From Alphaproteobacteria bacterium (GTDB lineage Bacteria > Pseudomonadota > Alphaproteobacteria > GCA-2731375): a DNA stretch of 64,000 bases. Both the position numbers and the translations under genes were made by a program. Below, one piece after another: positions 37,318 through 46,328 of the stretch. Position 1 is the stretch's first letter, and each line of letters opens with the position of its first letter. The notes under the pieces were generated by a model. The model saw only the letters and a list, made by a program, of their open reading frames with translations. It did not search any database and was not told the origin of the DNA. Where the stretch lies: contig JADHTB010000011.1 in the NCBI GenBank assembly GCA_016776605.1, positions 1-64,000 of the forward strand, written 5' to 3'.

Positions 37318-37503
37318 AAAACCTCTCCGAGGCCCGCCACGCCGGCGCATGATGGCGCCGCGTATCGCATTGAAGATGAGGGAATACGTCGGCGCAATGT
37401 CCGGCGAGGGATGGGTTTTATTTACGTCTGCCTCAAATCACTTGCTTTTTTCCTATTTCGTTCCCATTTTGGGGCTCTTCACAGTGCAACCAAGGGATAA
37501 CTA

Positions 37504-37722
37504 ATGGCGAAAGAGGAATTACTGGAATTTCCGGGTACGGTCATGGAACTGCTGCCCAATGCGATGTTCCGTGTCGTGCTCGAGAACGAGCACGAGGTAT
37601 TGGCCCATACCGCAGGCAAAATGCGCAAGCACCGGATCCGGGTGCTGGCCGGCGACAAGGTCCTGGTCGAGATGACGCCCTACGATCTTTCCAAGGGCCG
37701 GATCACCTACCGTTACAAATAA
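37504..37722 (+). CDS. infA: Translation initiation factor IF-1
   Basis: The complete 72-residue S1-like OB-fold factor that binds the ribosomal A site during initiation. [36 protein letters not shown] and [12 protein letters not shown] are diagnostic. It leads the infA-maf-rng-yacG series on the plus strand, an order common in alphaproteobacteria. Confidence 0.98.
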   Translation: MAKEELLEFPGTVMELLPNAMFRVVLENEHEVLAHTAGKMRKHRIRVLAGDKVLVEMTPYDLSKGRITYRYK

Positions 37723-37787
37723 TCCGACCGCCGTGGCGCGCCTGAAATCGCCATGATGACGCTCATGATGATGCCCAAGATGACGCC

Positions 37788-38420
37788 ATGAATTCACCGC
37801 CCACTCTGGTGTTGGCGTCCGCTTCACCGCGCCGCCTCGAACTGCTGGCGCAAATTGGCCTGCAACCGCATTCGGTCATTGCCGCCGAATTGGATGAGGC
37901 ACCCTTGCGCAACGAAACCCCTCCCCAACTGGCCCGCCGGCTGGCGCTGGGCAAGATGGCTTTGGTGCGCGATATGGCGCCGGGGCAATTTGTTCTGGGC
38001 GCCGACACGGTGGTGGCCGTCGGCCGCCGAATTCTGCCTAAACCTGGCGACGGTGACGGTGGCGGTGACGAGGCGCGCCGCTGTCTGGAGCTATTGTCGG
38101 GGCGGCGTCATCATGTCTATACCGCCGTTGCCGCGACGGCGCCCGGCGGCCCGGAACGGGTCCGTCTGGTAGACAGCGTCGTGGCCTTCAAGCGTCTGAC
38201 GCCGGGCGAAATTGATTGGTACCTGGACAGTGACGAGTGGCGCGGCAAGGCTGGCGGCTACGCCATCCAGGGGCGCGCCGGACGGTTCGTGCGATTTCTG
38301 CGTGGTTCCTATTCCAACGTTGTCGGCCTGCCCCTGTTTGAAACCGCCAACCTGCTGGAAGGCCTGGGCTATCCGGTGCTGGGCAGCGCCGGGCCCGGTC
38401 GAGAGACAATGGCCAAATGA
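37788..38420 (+). CDS. maf: Maf-family nucleotide pyrophosphatase
   Basis: A 210-residue house-cleaning nucleoside triphosphate pyrophosphatase (septum formation inhibitor Maf). LVLASASPRRLELLAQIG is the P-loop-like start, LGADTVVAVGRRIL carries the catalytic aspartate, and KAGGYAIQGRAG is the closing signature. The Gly/Asp-rich insert GDGDGGGDEA near residue 85 is a little longer than usual. Its TGA overlaps the next ATG. Confidence 0.95.
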   Translation: MNSPPTLVLASASPRRLELLAQIGLQPHSVIAAELDEAPLRNETPPQLARRLALGKMALVRDMAPGQFVLGADTVVAVGRRILPKPGDGDGGGDEARRCLELLSGRRHHVYTAVAATAPGGPERVRLVDSVVAFKRLTPGEIDWYLDSDEWRGKAGGYAIQGRAGRFVRFLRGSYSNVVGLPLFETANLLEGLGYPVLGSAGPGRETMAK

Positions 38421-39850
38421 TCGAGGAAATCCTGATTAACGCCGGGCCGCGCCGCCACCGTATTGCCCTGGTTCAGGGCGGGCGGTTGGTGGAACTGTAT
38501 CTGGCGGAGCGCGGTGGGCGCCTGCCTGAACGCATCATCCTGGGCCGGGTGAAGACAGTGCAGAGTGATCTGGACGCCGCTTTCATCGATATTGGCGAGG
38601 GACGTGAAGGATTGCTGCCGGCCCGCGATGCCGCTGTCAAACGGGGCACGCCCATTGGTCGCGCGGTGCAGGAGGGGCAAAGCCTGCTGGTGCAGGTCAG
38701 GCGCGAGGCCGAGGGCGAGAAGGGGGCAAAATTGAGCGCCCGGCCACGCCTGGCGGGACGGGCCCTGGTGTTGCTGCCCCAGGGTCAGGATATCACGCTG
38801 TCAGGCCGCATCCCCGACGACAAGCAACGGGACCGCTTGTTGGCCGCGGCGAAATATATTCAGAAAAGCAATGGCGGCGGCCTGATCCTGCGCAGCGCCG
38901 CGGTGGTCACGGACGATGCCGGCCTGGAACGGGAAGCCGATGAACTATGGCGGCGTTGGCAGGCCATTCAGGCGGCGGCCGGTTCGGCGCGGCCGCCCAT
39001 GCTGCTGGATGCGGGCGATGCGCCCCTGAGTGTCATTCTGCGCGAGCATTCGGGCCCGTCTCTGCGGCGCATTCGGGTTGATGACGCGGCCCTGGCAGCG
39101 GATCTGCGCAGGCTCTGGGGGGGCTGGGGCGACGATATTCCGGCCATTGAATTGCATGGCGAGAGTCAGCCGTTGTTTCGCGAACATGATCTGGAAGATC
39201 AGATCGAGACAGCCCTGGCCCACCAGGTTACGCTGCCATCGGGGGGCCGGATCATTATCGAACATACCCAGGCCCTGACCGCCATTGATGTGGATTCCGC
39301 CCGTCACGACGGCGCCGGCGATCAGGCCAGGTTGGCGCGGGAAAGCAATACCCAGGCGGCCAGGGAAATCGCCCGGCAACTGCGATTGCGTGAAATTGGC
39401 GGCCGGGTGGTGATTGACTTCATCCCCATGCAGGGCCAGGGCCAGGTCGCGGCCCTGTTGCAAAAACTGCAAGGCTGGCTGAGCGACGATCCCGGCCAGG
39501 TGCGCCTGGGCCGGATGTCGGAAATGGGCCTGGTCGAGTTGACCCGCCGGCGCCGCCAACCGGCCCTGGCCTTGCGCCTGGGCGAGGTCTGTTCCTTGTG
39601 CCAGGGCAGCGGCCTGCGGCCCAGCGCCCGCGCCGTGGCCGACAATCTGCTGGACCGTATCTTGCGCGAGGCCGATGCCGCAAAGGGCCGGCCCCTTGCC
39701 GTGCGTGCCGCGCCGGCGGTGGTGGCGGATCTGGGTGGCGGCGATGGCGATATTCTTGCCGGGCTAGCCAGGGACCGGGGCTGCCGGGTACAATTGACGG
39801 CGGATGGTAAGCTGACTCTGGAAGAATTCGAGGTCACGACGCTTAAATGA
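38417..39850 (+). CDS. rng: Ribonuclease E/G family endoribonuclease
   Basis: A 477-residue enzyme of RNase G length, without the long C-terminal scaffold of RNase E. An S1-like N-terminal part (GRVKTVQSDLDAAFIDIG) is followed by the DNase I-like catalytic region with the metal aspartates in TAIDVDS and VVIDFIPMQ, and the zinc-link CSLCQGSG (CxxC). It processes rRNA and mRNA. It overlaps maf at its start and yacG at its end by ATGA. Confidence 0.93.
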   Translation: MIEEILINAGPRRHRIALVQGGRLVELYLAERGGRLPERIILGRVKTVQSDLDAAFIDIGEGREGLLPARDAAVKRGTPIGRAVQEGQSLLVQVRREAEGEKGAKLSARPRLAGRALVLLPQGQDITLSGRIPDDKQRDRLLAAAKYIQKSNGGGLILRSAAVVTDDAGLEREADELWRRWQAIQAAAGSARPPMLLDAGDAPLSVILREHSGPSLRRIRVDDAALAADLRRLWGGWGDDIPAIELHGESQPLFREHDLEDQIETALAHQVTLPSGGRIIIEHTQALTAIDVDSARHDGAGDQARLARESNTQAAREIARQLRLREIGGRVVIDFIPMQGQGQVAALLQKLQGWLSDDPGQVRLGRMSEMGLVELTRRRRQPALALRLGEVCSLCQGSGLRPSARAVADNLLDRILREADAAKGRPLAVRAAPAVVADLGGGDGDILAGLARDRGCRVQLTADGKLTLEEFEVTTLK

Positions 39851-40017
39851 CAACACCCACGCAACGCCCCACCTGCGTCAACTGCGATAGGGAAGTGGTG
39901 GCGGAATACCGTCCCTTCTGCTCCCGCCGTTGCGCGGACGTGGACTTGGGCCGCTGGTTCAATGAAAGTTACACAATCCCCGCCGTCGAGCCGCCCGACG
40001 AGTGGGACGAGGAATAA
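39847..40017 (+). CDS. yacG: DNA gyrase inhibitor / zinc-binding protein YacG
   Basis: A 56-residue protein with the YacG zinc site CVNC...FCSRRC, followed by ADVDLGRWFNESYTIP, and an acidic tail. Known members bind and inhibit gyrase. The ATG overlaps the rng stop (AAATGA). It is the last gene of the infA series. Confidence 0.92.
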   Translation: MTTPTQRPTCVNCDREVVAEYRPFCSRRCADVDLGRWFNESYTIPAVEPPDEWDEE

Positions 40018-40029
40018 AGAACAACCGCC

Positions 40030-40629
40030 CTACTTCGCGTGCACGTTCTCGCCGCGCGCCAGACCCAGGTGGTGCGGTTGATGGTGACTGCCGGAGACCA
40101 TCAGACCAAAGAAGCCGAGTCCGCGGATGCGAGCGATTTCCGCGGGGTCTGCCGCGGTTACCCGTAGGTTTGCGCCTTTGGTGGTCATTTCGGCTTTGAC
40201 GACCCAACCATTTAGGCTATCGATCATCGGCGCGTGCGCAATTACCATGGCCTGTATTGCGGCCAATGTGCGGCCCTGCCCGGTGACGATTGCTTCCACG
40301 CCACCGTCAATGGAGTTCTCGCGCACAGCGCTATCCATCGCCAGCCGGTTCATATCGACCAGGTGGTCACGCAATGCGCCGATGTTGACTTTGGCCCAAT
40401 CGGTCGAAGGGTCGGCTTGCAGAATGCCCACGATCTCCTGGATCGCGCCAAAAGCATCCTGCCCCGGCAAACTCGGATTGCCGCCGCCCTGTCCGGCGGC
40501 GTGGGCGTCGGAATGAGCGCCATGCATCATCTGGTGTGCGGTACTGCCTTGAGCCAGGACGCCGTTCGCACTTAGCACCAGCATTGTACCGGCCAGCAGG
40601 GGGGCGAACATCAAGCCAATCGTCTTCAT
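40030..40629 (-). CDS. His-rich exported protein of unknown function
   Basis: A 199-residue protein with a Sec signal peptide (MKTIGLMFAPLLAGTMLVLSANGVLA, cleavage about after residue 26). The mature N-terminus is His-rich (HQMMHGAHSDAHAAG) and the C-terminus again (GSHHQPHHLGLARGENVH), suggesting periplasmic metal binding, possibly copper or nickel. The middle is helical with no recognised domain. ATG 40629 has GGAGGA at seven bases; the frame opens at 40653. Confidence 0.7.
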   Translation of the reverse strand: MKTIGLMFAPLLAGTMLVLSANGVLAQGSTAHQMMHGAHSDAHAAGQGGGNPSLPGQDAFGAIQEIVGILQADPSTDWAKVNIGALRDHLVDMNRLAMDSAVRENSIDGGVEAIVTGQGRTLAAIQAMVIAHAPMIDSLNGWVVKAEMTTKGANLRVTAADPAEIARIRGLGFFGLMVSGSHHQPHHLGLARGENVHAK

Positions 40630-40686
40630 GGATAGATCCTCCGATAACATCAAAAAGCATGGCTTCCAGAATACCCCGGAAATGCT

Positions 40687-41514
40687 CTAATCCCGTGCCC
40701 GCATGTGGGCCGAGATATCGGCGAACGAAGCGGCGTTGTCGATGAAGGTATAGTTGCCCGCCTGGATCTCCCTGGCCGCGTCCATGAAGGCGCCCAGCGC
40801 GGTACGGGCCAGGACACCGCCCAGACTGATGCGGCGCACCCCGGCCTCGGCCAACTGCGCCGTGGTCATCTCGCTTCCCACCAGACCCATGACCACGTTG
40901 ACCGGCTTGCTGACGGCCTGACAGACTGTGCGGATCGCTGCAAGATCGGGCAGGCCCGGGGCGTAAAGCACATCCGCCCCCGCCGCTTCAAAGGCGGCGA
41001 GCCTTTTCAGGGTATCGTCCAGGTCGGGCCGGCCACGGATGAAATTTTCCGCCCGGGCGGTCAGGGCAAAGGGAAAGTCCTGTTCCCGCGCCGCCGCCAC
41101 CGCCGCCTCAATCCGTTCCACCGCCAGCCCTATTTCGTAGATCGGCGCGTTCCGGTCGCCGGTGAAATCCTCTATCGAGGCGCCCACCAGGCCAATCCCC
41201 GCCGCCAGCCGAATGGTGGTGGCCACCCCTTCCGGGCTGTCGTCATAGCCGTTCTCCAGATCGGCCGATACGGGCAGGGGCGTCGCCGCCACGATCTCGG
41301 CGGCATGGGCCAGCATCTCGTCCCGGCCAACAACACCATCCACGTGGCCCCGGCTGAAAGCATAGCCGGCTGAAGTCGTTGCCAATGCCTTGAAGCCCAT
41401 GCCGGTCAGAATTTTCGTGGTGCCGATGTCCCAGGGATTGGGGATGACAAAAGCCTCTGGCCCGGCGTGCAGGGTGGCGAATGCCTCGGCCTTACGGTGC
41501 TGTTCCAGGTTCAT
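40687..41514 (-). CDS. Isocitrate lyase / PEP mutase family protein (1)
   Basis: A 275-residue TIM-barrel enzyme of the PEP mutase superfamily. Visible are NPWDIGTTKIL, the metal-site ADLENGYDD and IEDFTGD, and ALTARAENF. It lacks the KxCGH loop of true isocitrate and methylisocitrate lyases, so it may be a C-C lyase or decarboxylase of another substrate. The TAG stop is in GCTCTA, as in other genes of this window. Confidence 0.8.
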   Translation of the reverse strand: MNLEQHRKAEAFATLHAGPEAFVIPNPWDIGTTKILTGMGFKALATTSAGYAFSRGHVDGVVGRDEMLAHAAEIVAATPLPVSADLENGYDDSPEGVATTIRLAAGIGLVGASIEDFTGDRNAPIYEIGLAVERIEAAVAAAREQDFPFALTARAENFIRGRPDLDDTLKRLAAFEAAGADVLYAPGLPDLAAIRTVCQAVSKPVNVVMGLVGSEMTTAQLAEAGVRRISLGGVLARTALGAFMDAAREIQAGNYTFIDNAASFADISAHMRARD

Positions 41515-41778
41515 GTCGCGTCCCTCTTTCTCATTTTCCCGATGTCGCCAGCTGCGCCGCCGCCAATGATGGCGAGGGGGAGCTGAACCTCGAACGGTTT
41601 GCCACTGGCGGGCGGAATACTCATTGCGTGGCCTTTCACGATATCACCGGAACAATTTGGTCCGGAATTCTCTCGACGCAATTATAGCCGAGTGTTTCAA
41701 CAGCGAAAAGTTTGCTTGCATGCAATTAATGGTATCGAATGCAAACTAATTTTTGGTGCGCAAGAAGCAGAATAAAGG

Positions 41779-42294
41779 ATGATGCGATTGGTTGACGATG
41801 ATGCGGGGCAATCCAGGCTTTTTGACAAAGTCGAATATGTTCGTGATCCAACGCTTGCCGTGCAAAGCAGTGAATTGAAGCTGGGCCTGGAGGCTTGGAA
41901 TGGGTTGCGTGGCGATCGAAAGATGCCGGCGCCGAAAGATATTGATGCACTGCTGCTGCCCCGCCTGATCCTGCCGTATGTTTCCCTGCTGGAAGTAGAG
42001 TGGAACCCAGGTATCAGATTTCGTTGGCGATTGATCGGCACCCATGTCACCACCATGCTGAACCGCGATATGACCGGTCGTTATTGGGACGAAATTTATG
42101 ACGTGCAAACCGCGGAACGGCTTGGTTTTGGGCCACTCTGGGTCATTGAAAATCAGCTGCCGCTACGGTCCGTGGGTAACGCGTTTTTTGTCGATATGAA
42201 CATCAAGTGCGTTGAAAGCCTTGATATGCCATTGTCCAGTGACGGCAAATTGGTTGATCGGTTATTCTGTATGACTGTCTTCGCCCAAGACTAG
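41779..42294 (+). CDS. PAS_5-type sensor-like protein
   Basis: A 171-residue single-domain protein matching what I recall of PF07310 (PAS_5), widespread in alphaproteobacteria. DIDALLLPRLILPYVSLLEVE, FRWRLIGTHV and DMTGRYWDEIYD are characteristic. No output domain, so it probably works with a partner or binds a ligand alone. The stop TAG forms one arm of a hairpin shared with the next, convergent gene. Confidence 0.75.
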   Translation: MMRLVDDDAGQSRLFDKVEYVRDPTLAVQSSELKLGLEAWNGLRGDRKMPAPKDIDALLLPRLILPYVSLLEVEWNPGIRFRWRLIGTHVTTMLNRDMTGRYWDEIYDVQTAERLGFGPLWVIENQLPLRSVGNAFFVDMNIKCVESLDMPLSSDGKLVDRLFCMTVFAQD

Positions 42295-42324
42295 ACCCCA
42301 GCTTCAAACGGACATGGGGTCTAG
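42291..42324. terminator. Shared hairpin carrying the stop codons of two convergent genes
   Basis: Perfect 10-base arms CTAGACCCCA and TGGGGTCTAG around a 14-base loop. The PAS gene's TAG (42292-42294) is in the left arm and the lyase gene's TAG (minus strand, 42321-42323) is in the right arm. Likely a bidirectional end signal, though no T-run follows. Confidence 0.65.
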
Positions 42325-43217
42325 CGTTCGTCCTCATTCACAAAGTTTGCAGCGTCATAGCGGTTGCCGCTGGCCAGCATTTCCGGCGTGCCGATCAGGG
42401 CGTTCATTGCATCGAAGTCGATCATCTGATCCCGGAAAGGCCCGGTATCACCATGGCTCTGCAGACTGGTGAGGTAGCGGTCCATCAAATGGCCCACCGC
42501 ACGGGCCAGGCCGCCGGGGAAAATAACCATGGAATAGCCGATTTCCTGTAATTCCCTGGCGGGCAGGTTGGGGGTCTTGCCGCCTTCCACCATATTCGCC
42601 AGCAGGGGCACCTGACCGCCCAGGCGGGCGGTGACGGTGCGCATTTCAGCCACATCCCGGGGCGCTTCCACGAACAGGATATCGGCGCCGGCCTCGCGGT
42701 AACGTTCGGCCCGCGCCAGGGCAGCGTCCAGGCCCTCCACCGCGATGGCATCCGTGCGCGCCATGATCAGGGTATCGGCGCTGCGCCGGGCGTCCAGGGC
42801 GGCCTTGATCTTGCCCACCATTTCAGCGGCCGGCACCAGGGTCTTGCCAGCCAAATGGCCACAACGTTTGGGCAGATCCTGATCTTCCAATTGGATGATG
42901 GAGGCGCCATTTCGTTCGAACAATTTGACCGTGCGGATCACGTTCAAGGCGTTGCCATAGCCGGTGTCGGCGTCCACGATCAACGGCACCTGGACCCGTT
43001 CGCCAATGGCCGATAACACGCTGGCCACCTCGTCCATGCCGACCAGGCCCAGGTCGGGCCGGCCAAACCGGGTATAGGCGATGGAGGCGCCCGATAGATA
43101 CGCCGCCGGAAAGCCTGCCCGCTCTACCATCAGGGCGCCAAAAGCATCATAGATCCCCGGCGCCACGACGATCTCGGGGGCCTGTAACAGATCGCGAAGG
43201 CTGGGATTGTCGGACAT
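42321..43217 (-). CDS. Isocitrate lyase / PEP mutase family protein (2), lyase-type
   Basis: A 298-residue TIM-barrel enzyme like carboxyphosphonoenolpyruvate mutase, oxaloacetate decarboxylase or methylisocitrate lyase. Metal-site residues lie in VDADTGYGN and IQLEDQD, and the mobile loop PKRCGHLAGK has the catalytic cysteine of lyases. ATG 43217 with AGGGG at nine bases was preferred; the frame opens at 43319 but runs through tandem repeats. It diverges from the ABC transporter genes. Confidence 0.83.
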   Translation of the reverse strand: MSDNPSLRDLLQAPEIVVAPGIYDAFGALMVERAGFPAAYLSGASIAYTRFGRPDLGLVGMDEVASVLSAIGERVQVPLIVDADTGYGNALNVIRTVKLFERNGASIIQLEDQDLPKRCGHLAGKTLVPAAEMVGKIKAALDARRSADTLIMARTDAIAVEGLDAALARAERYREAGADILFVEAPRDVAEMRTVTARLGGQVPLLANMVEGGKTPNLPARELQEIGYSMVIFPGGLARAVGHLMDRYLTSLQSHGDTGPFRDQMIDFDAMNALIGTPEMLASGNRYDAANFVNEDER

Positions 43218-43232
43218 GATGGTGTTTCCCCT

Positions 43233-43288
43233 GAAGATTTGATGCTGAAGGTTTGATGCTGCAGATTTGCTGACGAAAGTTTGCTGGT
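43233..43288. repeat. Four 14-bp tandem repeats upstream of the lyase gene
   Basis: Units GAAGATTTGATGCT, GAAGGTTTGATGCT, GCAGATTTGCTGAC and GAAAGTTTGCTGGT are adjacent and in register. The first two differ by one base, the others by more. They lie 16 bases upstream of the lyase start and between it and the divergent ABC genes, so they may be operator sites. Confidence 0.7.
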
Positions 43289-43395
43289 TCCAATGGCAAC
43301 ACGATAGGGTAGATGGCATTGAACGACACTGTAAAAGTTCAGCGAAAAAAGTTCAGCTTGGCGCCTATTCCCTCGTTCGCCCGGTTCAGCTAAGC

Positions 43396-44424
43396 TTGGC
43401 GCGAAATACGGGGGGTCACATCGAACAAGCACCGCTTTTGCAGGTCGAGAACCTGCATACCCATTTTAGGACGGATCGGGGCCTGGTCCGTGCCGTCGAT
43501 GGTGTATCTTTTACGCTGGAACAAGGCGTCACGCTGGGTCTGGTCGGCGAGTCGGGCTGTGGCAAGACGATCCTGTGCCGTACCTTGATGGGATTGTTGC
43601 CCGCAAGCGCCAAGATATCCGACAAAGCCAGCATAATGTTCAACGGCCGTGACCTGCGCGGCCTGAGCGAAAAGCAGTTGCGCGGCATCAGGGGCCGGGA
43701 AGTGGCGATGATCTTTCAGGATCCCATGACCTCGCTTAATCCGGTCATGAAGGTAGGGGCGCAGATCTCCGAAACCCTGGTTCACCATCTAGACATGTCC
43801 AAGCGGGAGGCGCGGGAGCGCGGCGTTGAGCTGTTGCGGGCGGTTGGCATATCAGGGCCCGAACGCCGTATCGACCAGTATCCGCATCAACTATCGGGTG
43901 GTATCCGGCAACGGGTGGCGATAGCCATTGCGCTGGCGTGCGAGCCGAAACTGCTGATCGCGGATGAACCGACGACGGCATTGGACGTTACCGTACAGTC
44001 GGGCATCCTGGATCTGTTGCGCGCCCAACAGCGGGAACGAAATATGTCGATGATCCTGATCACCCATGACCTTGGCGTGGTGGCCGGGCGGACCGATGAG
44101 ATCGCGGTGATGTATGCCGGCAAAATGGTCGAGCGGTCGTCGACGAAGGCATTGTTCGGCAATACCCGGATGCCCTACACCCAGGCCCTGATGGAGAGCA
44201 TTCCCCGGCTTGACCATCCAACTCATACTCGTTTGAAGACCATCAGCGGGCAGCCGCCTAATTTGATCTATCCGCCGCCCGGTTGCCGCTTTGCGCCGCG
44301 CTGCACCAGGGCCGAAGAACGTTGCCAGCAGGACGAGCCGGTATTGATTTCGGACGGTGCGCCCGATCACACATTTGCCTGTTGGCGGCCCGTCGGCATG
44401 CCGGCAGCGGGGCGTGCGGCATAA
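43396..44424 (+). CDS. dppD: ABC transporter ATP-binding protein (DppD/OppD type)
   Basis: A peptide-type ABC ATPase. Walker A GESGCGKT, Q-loop FQDPMTSLNPV, signature LSGGIRQRV (Ile instead of the usual Met), Walker B LLIADEPTTALD and the C-terminal CRFAPRCTRAEERC zinc/iron-type motif of oligopeptide systems are present. The start is unclear: the frame has no ATG before the conserved region, only TTG 43396 (used here) or TTG 43267. It overlaps the next gene by one base (TAATG). Confidence 0.85.
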   Translation: MARNTGGHIEQAPLLQVENLHTHFRTDRGLVRAVDGVSFTLEQGVTLGLVGESGCGKTILCRTLMGLLPASAKISDKASIMFNGRDLRGLSEKQLRGIRGREVAMIFQDPMTSLNPVMKVGAQISETLVHHLDMSKREARERGVELLRAVGISGPERRIDQYPHQLSGGIRQRVAIAIALACEPKLLIADEPTTALDVTVQSGILDLLRAQQRERNMSMILITHDLGVVAGRTDEIAVMYAGKMVERSSTKALFGNTRMPYTQALMESIPRLDHPTHTRLKTISGQPPNLIYPPPGCRFAPRCTRAEERCQQDEPVLISDGAPDHTFACWRPVGMPAAGRAA

Positions 44425-45413
44425 TGTCGGAGGCAACATCATATCAAGTCGCAAAGCCGGAGCCCGTGCTGAGGGTTGAAGATCTGGTGGTTGAATTTCC
44501 CCTCGGCCGGGGCGAAGTCGTGCATGCGGTGTCCGGCGTCAGCTTTGAGATTTATCCTGGTGAAACCTTGGGACTGGTCGGCGAGTCGGGCTGTGGTAAA
44601 TCCACGACCGCGCGTGCCGTCATGCAGTTGCCGGCGCCGACGTCGGGCAAGGTAATTTTGAACGGAATTGATTTGGCCGCCCTTAACAGCGGCGAACTGC
44701 GGCGTCAGCGAAAGCAGTTCCAGATGATCTTTCAGGATCCGATTTCCTCGCTCAACCCACGCCGCAAGGTTTCGGATATTGTCGAGATGCCCCTGGTGGT
44801 GATGGGCGAGGGAACGCCCGAAGAACGTGCGGTACGGGTGCGTGAAGTGCTGGCAGCGGTCGGACTTGATCCAGAAGCCTCGCTGGACCGGCGGCCGTTT
44901 CAGTTTTCCGGCGGACAATGCCAGCGCATCTCCATCGCCCGCGCGTTGATCTCGGAACCCGCGATGCTGATCTGCGACGAACCGGTATCGGCGCTTGATG
45001 TTTCTATCCAGGCCCAGATCATCAATCTGATTCAGGACATGCGGAGACGCTATGACCTGACCATGTTGTTTATCTCCCATGATCTGTCGGTGGTTAAGAT
45101 CGTCTGCGACCGGGTGGCGGTGATGTATCTGGGCCGGATGTGCGAGCTTACGGATTCCGAGACCCTTTACCGCCAGCCCGCCCATCCTTATACCGCCGCC
45201 CTGCTGAGCGCGATCCCGGAGGCGGATCCAAGCCATGAGCCCCGGCCCATCGCCATGAAGGAAGGTGAATTGCCGTCGGCGACGCGCCCACCGCCCGGAT
45301 GCCGCTTCAACACCCGCTGCCCAAAGGCACAGGATATCTGTACCCAGGCCGTGCCGCCAATGACGGATATCGCGGCAGGCCATGCCGTGGCCTGCCATTT
45401 CCCATTGATCTAG
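44424..45413 (+). CDS. dppF: ABC transporter ATP-binding protein (DppF/OppF type)
   Basis: A 329-residue ATPase partner. Walker A GESGCGKS, FQDPISSLNPR, signature FSGGQCQRI, Walker B LICDEPVSALD and the closing CRFNTRCPKAQDIC motif are visible. ATG overlaps the dppD stop. With the permeases and binding protein encoded on the other strand it forms a complete five-part uptake system. The TAG stop lies in CTAGAGCGAGC. Confidence 0.92.
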   Translation: MSEATSYQVAKPEPVLRVEDLVVEFPLGRGEVVHAVSGVSFEIYPGETLGLVGESGCGKSTTARAVMQLPAPTSGKVILNGIDLAALNSGELRRQRKQFQMIFQDPISSLNPRRKVSDIVEMPLVVMGEGTPEERAVRVREVLAAVGLDPEASLDRRPFQFSGGQCQRISIARALISEPAMLICDEPVSALDVSIQAQIINLIQDMRRRYDLTMLFISHDLSVVKIVCDRVAVMYLGRMCELTDSETLYRQPAHPYTAALLSAIPEADPSHEPRPIAMKEGELPSATRPPPGCRFNTRCPKAQDICTQAVPPMTDIAAGHAVACHFPLI

Positions 45414-45419
45414 AGCGAG

Positions 45420-45447
45420 CTGAAAGCCGGAACTTTACCCGTTTCAG
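45420..45447. terminator. Weak hairpin between convergent dppF and dppC
   Basis: CTGAAA / TTTCAG arms with a 16-base loop; the dppC TGA stop (45444-45446 on the minus strand) lies in the right arm. Short stem, so only a tentative end signal. Confidence 0.3.
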
Positions 45448-46328
45448 AGGGCGCTTTCGCGCAGGCCCGCCAGCCGGCTCCGCAGGGTGTCGCCCACCAG
45501 ATTGAAGGACAGCACGGTCAGAAACATCACCGTGGCGGGAACGAAGCTGATGTGCGGCGTTTCGCCCAATGTCTCGCGCCCTTCGGCGATCATGCCGCCC
45601 CAGCTTGGCGTGGGCGAGGGGACACTGAGGCCAAGGAAGCTTAACGCCCCTTCGATGACAATGGCGAAGGCGACGACAACCAGACCATAGGCGGCCACCG
45701 GCAGCACGACGTTCGGCAGAATTTCAAGCACAATTATGCGTAGATCGCGGGCACCCATGGCCTTCGCCGCCACGATGAATTCCCGCTGCGCAAAATTCAG
45801 GGTGTTGGCCCGGCTGACCCGTGCGAACGCCGGTATCAGCAAAAATCCAAGGCTGAGGCTGACGACGGTCAGGCTACCGCCGAAAATGACCGAGGCCAAT
45901 AATAGTACCACCAGGCCCGGGATCGCCAGCAGGGTGTCCAGGCCCAGGGTGATCCCGGTTTCGATCCAACCCCGGTAATAACCAGCCAACAGACCAATCA
46001 TCAGGCCGAATGTCATCCCAATAGCGGTCGCGGTAACGCCTACGGTCAAGGAGACACGGGCGCCGAAAATAATGCGGGAAAGCACGTCACGGCCCTGTGC
46101 ATCGGTACCCAGCGGATGTCCCTCGGCCTCCCAGGGCGGCGCGGCGAGGGCGGTGAAATCCATCTCTTCATTCGGCTGCAACGGCAGGATATCGGCAAAG
46201 ACCGCGCAAAACACAATAAAAGCCAACCAGGCTGCCGGCAGCCAAAAAAACAGGCCGTAGCGGGCGCGGCGGCGCGCGGTTTCCTGTGCCGCCCGGTTCT
46301 CCTGTTCCTGCGTAGTGGCGCTAGCCAT
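45444..46328 (-). CDS. dppC: ABC transporter permease (DppC type)
   Basis: A 294-residue permease of the peptide/nickel family with about six membrane segments. HPLGTDAQGRDVLSRIIFGAR and the EAA loop (EFIVAAKAMGARDLRII) are typical of DppC. ATG 46328 overlaps the end of dppB by eight bases. Forms a heterodimer with DppB. Confidence 0.93.
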   Translation of the reverse strand: MASATTQEQENRAAQETARRRARYGLFFWLPAAWLAFIVFCAVFADILPLQPNEEMDFTALAAPPWEAEGHPLGTDAQGRDVLSRIIFGARVSLTVGVTATAIGMTFGLMIGLLAGYYRGWIETGITLGLDTLLAIPGLVVLLLASVIFGGSLTVVSLSLGFLLIPAFARVSRANTLNFAQREFIVAAKAMGARDLRIIVLEILPNVVLPVAAYGLVVVAFAIVIEGALSFLGLSVPSPTPSWGGMIAEGRETLGETPHISFVPATVMFLTVLSFNLVGDTLRSRLAGLRESAL

